Positions 1 through 5,046 of a stretch of 5,046 nucleotides of DNA are shown in pieces. The notes under the pieces are model-generated. The model had not been told where the DNA came from. It was given only the letters and a program-made list of their open reading frames with translations, and made no database searches. The stretch is from Candidatus Symbiothrix sp. GTDB lineage: Bacteria; Bacteroidota; Bacteroidia; Bacteroidales; Azobacteroidaceae. Both the position numbers and the translations under genes were made by a program. The stretch lies in contig JAISWY010000291.1 of the NCBI GenBank assembly GCA_031270925.1, positions 1 through 5,046 of the forward strand. Reading direction: 5' to 3'. Every line of letters starts with the position of its first letter. Position 1 is the stretch's first letter.

Positions 1-2057
1 TTTGCGTTCCAAGTAGATGTTTTATACAACCAAGATAACTTTACTTTTACGATTTCATTTCCAAAACCGATTACCGGAACTACAACGTGGTAATCACCAC
101 CAAAAGTATTTTTATTGGATTCCTTGAAAGTATAAATCGGAGTATAATCGGTTTCTCCATATTTAAGTACCGATACTACAAGGCTATCGTTTTCGTTCCA
201 TGTCGTATAAGGGAGAGATCCGGAAGATTGACCTGTTGCATAATTCAAACTTCCTTCCAAAACAAAACGGCTTTGATTGGATGAGAGTTTGAGCCATTGA
301 GTAGCGAGCGAATTGTAAATATTTTCTCCTGTTAAGAAATTACACGAGAGATATGTGCCTCCTATGGTACGATCTCCTTCCAAACGGAAAGTAGAGCCTT
401 CGTTTTTTTCCCAATCAACCGGTATGTCGTCATAACTAAATTGAGCAGGGTTTAACAGATAAGGCAATTCGCCCCAAGTCAGATTATTGAATTTTTTCGG
501 TTCGGAAGAGATAAGATTGTCGGTTTCGTTGTAACTCCAAGCGGCAAAATTCACTAATTTATTCGGGGATAAACCGGTAACTTCTACTGCTTCGGAAACT
601 GCGCCTTTGTAAATAACTCTACCACCGCCTTCTATGGCATCGCCTACGTTCAGCGACAAAGCCGGCGTGCCAAACAGACCATCGTTCAACCGGTTATTAC
701 TACCATCAAATGCGTATTGACCAATATTTTGTGCAATGATAATCGGGTCATTGTCAATATTAGCCGTTGCGGACAGTTGTATTGTCGTAAAGCCGCCTTC
801 AGCAAGCCTTAATACAGGCGCGGCGGGAAGGGTTTTAATGTCTTTACGTAAGTAAGTGTTAAAATAAAGCGGGCCGCCAATGCAGACATCATTTGCGGCA
901 AAAACCAAAACAGTATAGTCGGTTGAACCGTCCAAATCATCTACCACAAATGAAGTTTCGGCGCCGTAATGAACCACTTTCCATTTATTGTTAATGGGGT
1001 CGCCTAAGTTATAGACCGTTCCATCGACGAGCTTGTCGTTAGTGCCAACCAGAACAGGCGTTTCTCCAAACAATACTATATATTTGTCGGCGCCCTCTTC
1101 GGCTTTGGTAAATGTACCGGATATACTTGAGGATGTAGCTGTTAATTGCAAATTGGTCGGTGCAGATGTCGGAGCAACGCAGGCAGGGGGAGGCGTGAAC
1201 GTATAAGTCAAACCCTCAGGTATTGTTACGCCTTTAAATGCCATGACTCCTGTCGTAGCGGCGCTTGCAGTCAGCCAGTTGGAACTGTTGCTTGCAGTTG
1301 TATAAAACGAATTTCCCAAAGTTGCACCTTTCAATCCGACATTGGCGCTGAGTGGCCAGGTTGTAGGGAGCGGTCCTGTAAAATTGAAGATAAATTCTAC
1401 TTTTCCACCTGCTTCATATAACTTGATTTGAAAATCAGCAGGATACAAGGTCGCATAACTTGCATCCAACAAGAATTTATAATCCTTGAACTGTACGGTC
1501 AATACACGGCTACCGTTTTCGCCTGCAAGCAAATAACTGATTTCCGTACTTGCATCGGTTCGCGGGTAGGACGCTGCATTTGCTAAGGCTCCGCCAAACA
1601 GCGAAAATCCTGCAAGATTGGTAGAACCGGCGCTAAAACGCGAGTTTCCACTACTTGCATCTGCAGCTTCCTCCAAAACGGGCTGCAAAGTGCCTGTTCC
1701 AAAACTAACATTGATTCCCAGCGAAGTTTCGCGCGTATCGACGGTAAATGTTCCGTTGCCCAAATAGATAAATCCATTGGCATTAATAGCAAAGCTATCG
1801 AAAGTAGTTGTTCCGAAAGCAAAGCTAAAACCAATAGGGAAACCGGGAACATCGGCAAGCGCCGCCTCCACCGTTCCGCCTTGATGATAAGCAATATCCA
1901 CGAGGGTATCGCCTTCTGCTGTTCCAGCATACACAATAGTACCACCACTGATTTCGCTATACGCGCCTTGCGTAGCTGCAAAATTGTAGTAGTTAATTTG
2001 CGCCCTTGCAGCAAATGCAAAAGCCACAACAATTAAAAAAGTGAAAATCTTTTTCAT
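1..2057 (-). CDS. Secreted multidomain adhesin-like protein, C-terminus beyond the left edge
   Basis: The reading frame is open from the ATG at 2057-2055 to the left edge: 685 codons with no stop, so the true protein is longer. Residues 1-19 are a signal peptide (MKKIFTFLIVVAFAFAARA) with Gln20 as the likely mature start. Residues about 20-290 form a beta-rich N-terminal domain with the pattern GFPIGFSFAFG, then NGFIYLG, an FQIKLYE strand and a closing YTFTPP, a layout common at the front of Bacteroidetes surface proteins. Residues about 294-410 and 412-526 are two fibronectin-III-like modules. Residues about 540-685 resemble a jelly-roll of the cleaved-adhesin/MAM type (DWEKNEG, then a W-NENDSL strand and VKVKLSW). 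No catalytic motif is visible. It lies 60 bases after the upstream gene and is probably cotranscribed. Export is well supported by the signal peptide. Binding of host or matrix ligands and a T9SS sorting domain beyond the edge are inferences. Confidence 0.88.
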   Translation of the reverse strand, partial: MKKIFTFLIVVAFAFAARAQINYYNFAATQGAYSEISGGTIVYAGTAEGDTLVDIAYHQGGTVEAALADVPGFPIGFSFAFGTTTFDSFAINANGFIYLGNGTFTVDTRETSLGINVSFGTGTLQPVLEEAADASSGNSRFSAGSTNLAGFSLFGGALANAASYPRTDASTEISYLLAGENGSRVLTVQFKDYKFLLDASYATLYPADFQIKLYEAGGKVEFIFNFTGPLPTTWPLSANVGLKGATLGNSFYTTASNSSNWLTASAATTGVMAFKGVTIPEGLTYTFTPPPACVAPTSAPTNLQLTATSSSISGTFTKAEEGADKYIVLFGETPVLVGTNDKLVDGTVYNLGDPINNKWKVVHYGAETSFVVDDLDGSTDYTVLVFAANDVCIGGPLYFNTYLRKDIKTLPAAPVLRLAEGGFTTIQLSATANIDNDPIIIAQNIGQYAFDGSNNRLNDGLFGTPALSLNVGDAIEGGGRVIYKGAVSEAVEVTGLSPNKLVNFAAWSYNETDNLISSEPKKFNNLTWGELPYLLNPAQFSYDDIPVDWEKNEGSTFRLEGDRTIGGTYLSCNFLTGENIYNSLATQWLKLSSNQSRFVLEGSLNYATGQSSGSLPYTTWNENDSLVVSVLKYGETDYTPIYTFKESNKNTFGGDYHVVVPVIGFGNEIVKVKLSWLYKTSTWNA
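480..1178 (-). repeat. Two tandem fibronectin-III-like modules within the left-hand secreted protein
   Basis: Residues about 294-410 and 412-526 share a diverged pattern. Each has a turn with GD followed by an isoleucine (LGDPI and VGDAI), then a VVHYG or VIYKG strand, a V-x-x-L-x-x-x-x-x-Y/F strand (VVDDLDGSTDYTVLVFAAN and VEVTGLSPNKLVNFAAWSYN), and an Asn-terminated turn. The first copy opens with a Cys-Pro-rich linker (PPPACVAPTSAPTNLQL). The variant with the GD-VVY-G insertion is familiar from secreted Bacteroidetes proteins, where it acts as a spacer or adhesive module. The protein-level similarity is weak, so the repeat is ancient rather than a recent DNA duplication. Confidence 0.6.
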
Positions 2058-2117
2058 GCCTAAAAAAATAAAATGTTAATAAATATGAATTATATAATGC
2101 AGTCCTCGCCTCCGCGC
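2058..2117 (-). other. 60-base AT-rich spacer and leader between two secreted-protein genes
   Basis: Between the TGA of the propeller-like gene and the ATG of the left-hand gene, the minus strand starts with a short purine-rich GC stretch and then becomes strongly AT-rich, ending in a T run just before GGC-ATG. A 10-base perfect palindrome (ATTATATAAT, 2089-2098) is present but has no GC stem, so I do not call it a terminator. I see no Shine-Dalgarno sequence, which is usual in Bacteroidetes, and no clear TTTG / TAnnTTTG promoter pair. Read-through from the upstream gene is the simplest interpretation. Confidence 0.4.
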
Positions 2118-3770
2118 TCATCGTTTGAAAAACCGTTTAGCTACCACAACACTTCCGTTTTTCTTGATGGTTTTTTCGATAAACAAACTGTTGTCGGGTT
2201 GCACGTTCAAACGCCGTCCCATCAGGTCGAAATATTCGTAAGCTGCAATGTCGGCCTTGTCGATAGCAGGCGGTTCTATAGCCGTCGGCCCCGACAAAGG
2301 CACTTTTTGAGCAAAGATGTCTCCGCCTTCTACGGAAAGCGTAATAAAATATTCATTGTCCACCAAGGGTAAGGAAGTCAAGCTTAATTTTCCTGTTCCT
2401 CGAGGCAAATAAATCCATTCTCCATCATTCCAAACTGTTTGCGGTTGGTCGCCGGAAACATCCAATAAGACCGCTACGTTTTCGGTATCGTTTCCACGCA
2501 TGTAATCACGCTGATAGAAAACGGCTATCTTGCCATCTCCGGCCAACTGAACGGAGTAGTAAGCGACAGCTTCGGGAGCCCATTTGCTGTCGAGAATAAA
2601 TCCGTTGGTGTTATATTCTTCTCCTTCGGGATCGGTCCACAACAATTCGCCTTCTTTCGTTACTTTTTGCAATACGATACTTCTAAATCCTTGATTACCA
2701 TTATCTTCTTCAAATATCACATAAAGAACTTCGTTGGCGGCATCGTAGGCGCCCCCCGGCCGGAAAGCACGCATAGACGGACTTCGACTAACCTGCAAGC
2801 CTTCTCCATCAATAACAAAACCTTGTTTTCCATTCGACAAAATATGCGAAACGTATGCTTCTTCGAACTTACTGTTGTACCGGTCGTCGTACCAAAAAGC
2901 AAAAACACCGCCATTGGCATCGGAAGTTACACGAAAAGCGGTCATCGGACTTGCACCGCTTGTAAAACCGCCGCGATAGATCGCCGTTTCATTTACCCAT
3001 AAAGCTTCTTTGTCGAAACCGTATTTTTGCGCATACATTTGAATACCCGGACCTTTGGAATAGACAACAATAAAATTACCGCTACCCGCATCGACCACAT
3101 ACGGGAAAGAATAAGAAACTTCCGCATTGCTCAATTCCAAGGACTGTTCCCACTCAAATTCTCCATTTTTCGATACGCGATCGATAACTACACGAGCTAC
3201 GCCCTTGTCGGTTACATAAACATCATGAGCAAAAATATAACTTCCATCAGCTATTTGGGTTACATGAATATTATATACGCCGAAATAGGCATATCCTTTA
3301 TCCAAATCCACGGGTTCTTCCCACAAAAATTCGCCGGCGGGCGACACTTTATACACAAAATAACCTTGATCGGGATAGCCGCCGTTGTTATTGCGTTCGT
3401 CTTTCACGATATACAAGGCATTGCCGTCGCTGTCGATAAAAAGAACGTCATCCAATCCCGCTGTAAACGAGCGGCTCGGTTCGTCGCTGATTAATTTTCC
3501 TGCTGTGGAAAACAAGTTGTTTCCTGCCTTGTCGATGATTTGCAGCAAATATTCTTGATCTACACCATCGCTATGGCGATCGCCTTGACGTTCGGGATCT
3601 TCCGCTTTTAACTGCCAAAAGGCAACAAACGTAATGCCGTCCTTGTTGATTTTCGCTTCAAAATGTCCGGCAGCACCAGCAGTTACACGATGATTTTCCA
3701 TCGGATTCCACTGTGCGGATAAGCCGAATACACTTATCAAACTTAAAATTGTCAGCAATGTTTTTTTCAT
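2118..3770 (-). CDS. Secreted repeat protein with propeller-like units and T9SS-like C-terminal domain
   Basis: This is a complete 550-residue protein. The ATG at 3770-3768 is chosen because it opens a clean signal peptide, residues 1-19 (MKKTLLTILSLISVFGLSA), with Gln20 as mature start, the same A-Q junction as the next gene. Residues about 36-501 hold about eight diverged units of 55-68 residues. Each pairs a strand like DANGGVFAFWYDDR with a strand like YFVYKVSPAGEFLW; this resembles beta-propeller blades. Residues about 511-550 look like a type IX sorting domain (YFDLMGRR, then NGSVVVAKRFFKR at the end), which would direct the protein through the outer membrane for surface attachment or release. 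No catalytic residues or named family could be recognised. It starts 26 bases after the upstream stop and ends 60 bases before the next start, so cotranscription is likely. No Shine-Dalgarno is visible; the leader is AT-rich. Secretion is a firm call, the propeller fold a reasonable inference, the function unknown. Confidence 0.9.
   Translation of the reverse strand: MKKTLLTILSLISVFGLSAQWNPMENHRVTAGAAGHFEAKINKDGITFVAFWQLKAEDPERQGDRHSDGVDQEYLLQIIDKAGNNLFSTAGKLISDEPSRSFTAGLDDVLFIDSDGNALYIVKDERNNNGGYPDQGYFVYKVSPAGEFLWEEPVDLDKGYAYFGVYNIHVTQIADGSYIFAHDVYVTDKGVARVVIDRVSKNGEFEWEQSLELSNAEVSYSFPYVVDAGSGNFIVVYSKGPGIQMYAQKYGFDKEALWVNETAIYRGGFTSGASPMTAFRVTSDANGGVFAFWYDDRYNSKFEEAYVSHILSNGKQGFVIDGEGLQVSRSPSMRAFRPGGAYDAANEVLYVIFEEDNGNQGFRSIVLQKVTKEGELLWTDPEGEEYNTNGFILDSKWAPEAVAYYSVQLAGDGKIAVFYQRDYMRGNDTENVAVLLDVSGDQPQTVWNDGEWIYLPRGTGKLSLTSLPLVDNEYFITLSVEGGDIFAQKVPLSGPTAIEPPAIDKADIAAYEYFDLMGRRLNVQPDNSLFIEKTIKKNGSVVVAKRFFKR
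2121..2240 (-). other. T9SS-like C-terminal sorting domain of the 550-residue protein
   Basis: Residues about 511-550 carry YEYFDLMGRRL, a short Pro/Asn linker, and a closing strand NGSVVVAKRFFKR just before the stop. Known type-A T9SS sorting domains share the order Y-D-hydrophobic-x-G-R, then a G-(I/L)Y-like strand, then an N-G strand ending in Lys/Arg. Here the middle G-Y-(I/V) strand appears as SLFIEKTI, so the domain is recognisable but diverged. Use of T9SS is inferred from this pattern; no secretion gene lies in the window. Confidence 0.6.
2268..3665 (-). repeat. About eight propeller-like repeat units within the 550-residue secreted protein
   Basis: Units begin near residues 36, 104, 168, 223, 278, 340, 404 and 464. 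The first strand of each carries a D/N-G turn followed by hydrophobic beta residues (NKDGITFVAFW, DSDGNALYIV, IADGSYIFAHD, GSGNFIVVYS, ANGGVFAFWY, AANEVLYVIF, AGDGKIAVFY, VDNEYFITLS). The second strand carries a hydrophobic-Q/Y-K pattern with a Gly-Glu turn, often ending in Trp (YKVSPAGEFLW, DRVSKNGEFEW, QKYGFDKEALW, QKVTKEGELLW). The units are diverged in sequence and were found by eye in the translation. Confidence 0.65.
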
Positions 3771-3796
3771 ATCATAAATATTTAAAAATGAATAAA

Positions 3797-5046
3797 TTAT
3801 AGAATAATTTTTGATGTTTCCGTCCTACCTGATTCGTAAATTTTCTTTACGATGCAGACGTCTGTACCAAGAGGTTGTAAGCCCTTGTTGGAAGAAGGAG
3901 TGATGGGTACACCTTGCAAATTATAATATTGTACGGCAACAGGTGTTTCGGCGCCAACCGTCAGATTATCAATTGCGGAAACATCCGGCAAAGTCGTTGC
4001 AAAAAAACTACGGTCGCCAAACAAGTTCACATTTGAGTTTTGTGCGCAAAGCACACCATCGCTCTTGCGTAATTTATACGAACCGCCACTCAGTCCGTCG
4101 CCCCACAAATCGACAATTTCGAAACAATAGATTTTATTGGCTTCCAAGGTTACTGTTTCCTTATATAATTTTTTCGTTCCCGTGGGATAAGGGCCGAAAG
4201 CATGCACCGTGATACCGTCCTGGTCGCGAATCAAAAAGAGATTTTCATCGGCATACACATCGGTTGTAATATCGGCTAAAACAGTGGGAGTTACGGCTGT
4301 CGGCTGCAAACTTTTTCCGGTAATGAATGTATTATTAATAGCCGTATTGTTTACCCGAACCGCCTTGATTTCAAATGGAATTTCTTCCGAAGCATTGTCG
4401 ATCGGAAAAACATCCGCCGGCAACCGCAGCACTTGACTTTGATAGGACGGAATTTCGCCAGTCCACGTAAGCGGAATTACCGCATCATTGACTTTTAGCT
4501 CAAAATCAATGGAAGTTAATTTATAATGCGATTCGTTTTTAACCTTCACATCAAAAAAGTTGAACGCATAACGCGCGGCATATCCTTCTTTCGGCGCCGA
4601 CAGCGTGATTTTCATCGGTTTCGTATAATTGGTGTATGAAGGTTTTTCCGCAATCACATTCAAAATATCGGTTTTATCGGCCGAAACAAACACCAGCACT
4701 TCGATGTTTTCGGCCGCCACTGGAATTATGTTTACCGCTTCGGGCAGAGTATAAACATATTGTTTCGTAACCAACTGTCCCTGTTTGGCTTGCTTGATGG
4801 TATCGCCCCACACCGGCGTAATGTAGGCTTTCAACTGATGGCGATGAATGTAATCATCACCCACCAGACCGCCGCTTTGCGGGCCGCCGGCCACCAGCGC
4901 CGGCACGCCGCAGCCTTCGGTCACGCGGCGGAAGCTTTCAACGTCGCCGGTATAGAGCACCTTGACCGCATCCGCGCCCAGTTCCGCTCCGACGCGGGCG
5001 CAGTGCGCCACAATGGCCGGATCGAAACTGTTTTTTATTTTCGGGC
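3797..5046 (-). CDS. Chimeric ORF: aldolase fragment joined in frame to an Omp28-like secreted protein
   Basis: The frame is open from the right edge to the TAA at 3799-3797, 415 codons visible. A GTG at 5011-5009 (404 residues) could be called as start, but it falls inside a conserved aldolase segment and is unlikely to be real. Numbering from that GTG, residues 1 to about 48 are aldolase-like. Residues about 50-125 resemble the C-terminal half of Omp28-related outer-membrane proteins ([19 protein letters not shown], then [17 protein letters not shown]). Residues about 130-240 are beta-rich and unassigned, and about 250-341 hold a module with [15 protein letters not shown] and [10 protein letters not shown]. 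Residues about 346-404 are a T9SS-like C-terminal domain ([27 protein letters not shown]). An intact Omp28-type gene would have a signal peptide and N-terminal half; both are absent here, replaced at the junction. The body leads into two further secreted-protein genes. Omp28 relationship is probable; molecular function is unknown. Confidence 0.85.
   Translation of the reverse strand, partial: PKIKNSFDPAIVAHCARVGAELGADAVKVLYTGDVESFRRVTEGCGVPALVAGGPQSGGLVGDDYIHRHQLKAYITPVWGDTIKQAKQGQLVTKQYVYTLPEAVNIIPVAAENIEVLVFVSADKTDILNVIAEKPSYTNYTKPMKITLSAPKEGYAARYAFNFFDVKVKNESHYKLTSIDFELKVNDAVIPLTWTGEIPSYQSQVLRLPADVFPIDNASEEIPFEIKAVRVNNTAINNTFITGKSLQPTAVTPTVLADITTDVYADENLFLIRDQDGITVHAFGPYPTGTKKLYKETVTLEANKIYCFEIVDLWGDGLSGGSYKLRKSDGVLCAQNSNVNLFGDRSFFATTLPDVSAIDNLTVGAETPVAVQYYNLQGVPITPSSNKGLQPLGTDVCIVKKIYESGRTETSKIIL
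3800..3976 (-). other. T9SS-like C-terminal sorting domain of the Omp28-like protein
   Basis: The last about 59 residues carry SAIDNLTV, a spacer, then [10 protein letters not shown] and a final strand pair [19 protein letters not shown]. This fits Bacteroidales sorting domains, where a Y-N-L-Q-G strand is followed by a G-hydrophobic-Y-I-V-K-K strand and an N-G-(K/R) turn ending near the C-terminus. Two departures are visible: the usual G-I-Y before IVKK is T-D-V-C, placing a cysteine in the domain, and the usual NG turn is SG. The assignment is by pattern only. Confidence 0.65.
4866..5046 (-). pseudogene. Internal fragment of a DhnA-type class I aldolase, cut at both ends
   Basis: About 60 residues resemble the later part of the TIM barrel of COG1830-type class I aldolases, the group that includes archaeal-type fructose-bisphosphate aldolase, 2-amino-3,7-dideoxy-D-threo-hept-6-ulosonate synthase and LsrF. 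Recognisable pieces are [20 protein letters not shown], then [15 protein letters not shown], then [13 protein letters not shown]. The Lys in AVKVLYTGD (codon 4963-4961) is at the position I expect for the Schiff-base lysine. The fragment lacks the N-terminal barrel strands, which would lie beyond the right edge, and the final phosphate-binding strands, which would normally follow the GGP motif; instead an Omp28-like sequence follows. Base composition is about 70% G+C, unlike the rest of the window. It cannot form a complete barrel as fused. Which aldolase subgroup it belongs to cannot be decided from this piece. Confidence 0.8.

Noticed and set aside
1583..2032. 149-codon open frame on the minus strand
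   Set aside because: It overlaps in another frame the 685-codon secreted-protein frame that begins at 2057 with a clear signal peptide. Its translation is Leu/Arg-rich and low in complexity, typical of a shadow frame.
2089..2098. Perfect 10-base palindrome as a terminator or operator
   Set aside because: It is made only of A and T, has no loop-forming GC stem and sits in a very AT-rich spacer where such palindromes arise easily by chance.
3027..3494. 155-codon open frame on the plus strand
   Set aside because: It is antisense to the well-supported 550-residue secreted protein, has no leader or signal peptide and no recognisable motif, so it is a shadow of the real gene.
3771..3796. Possible promoter in the 26-base gap between the Omp28-like and propeller-like genes
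   Set aside because: The gap is AT-rich but shows no TTTG / TAnnTTTG pair with suitable spacing and is too short for a full Bacteroidetes promoter and leader. Cotranscription is simpler.
5009..5011. GTG as the start of a 404-residue protein
   Set aside because: The frame stays open upstream to the edge, and the residues before it (FDPAI) continue the aldolase pattern. The GTG encodes an internal Val of the aldolase fragment, and no signal peptide follows it although the rest of the protein is of an exported type.
4866..5046. Functional moonlighting fusion of an aldolase to a secreted protein
   Set aside because: Only an internal piece of the barrel precedes the join, the downstream phosphate-binding strands are missing, and the composition step coincides with the join. 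A working enzyme domain is not supported.

Overview
The window looks like Bacteroidetes chromosome, probably order Bacteroidales. The signal peptides begin MKK and end in A-Q junctions. Two proteins end in type IX secretion (T9SS)-like C-terminal sorting domains. The start sites are preceded by AT-rich leaders without Shine-Dalgarno motifs, and the extracellular modules are of kinds common in that phylum. No RNA gene, CRISPR array, insertion sequence or phage gene was seen.

All real genes lie on the minus strand, so transcription runs from high to low coordinates. In that order they are: (a) an ORF open from the right edge to 3797, with an Omp28-type outer-membrane or secreted protein body; (b) a complete 550-residue secreted protein at 3770-2118 with about eight propeller-like internal repeats; (c) a large secreted multidomain protein from 2057 to beyond the left edge, 685 codons visible. 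Its lack of a stop inside the window makes it easy to miss. The gaps are only 26 and 60 bases, so the three are probably one transcription unit. There is no gene-free stretch over 300 bases. (a) and (b) carry T9SS-like C-termini and (c) probably does too, outside the window. A cluster of exported, surface-attached or released proteins is the simplest reading; no enzymatic role can be assigned to the host genes.

The main anomaly is at the right end. From about 4865 to 5046 the sequence becomes about 70% G+C, against about 47% just to the left, and encodes in frame an internal piece of a DhnA-type class I aldolase (COG1830-like), including the putative Schiff-base lysine region. This cytoplasmic enzyme fragment runs straight into the C-terminal half of the Omp28-like protein, replacing its signal peptide and N-terminal half. 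It is most likely an assembly chimera or an illegitimate recombination, not a functional fusion. I found no convincing new biological system beyond this junction and the unusual modular secreted proteins.
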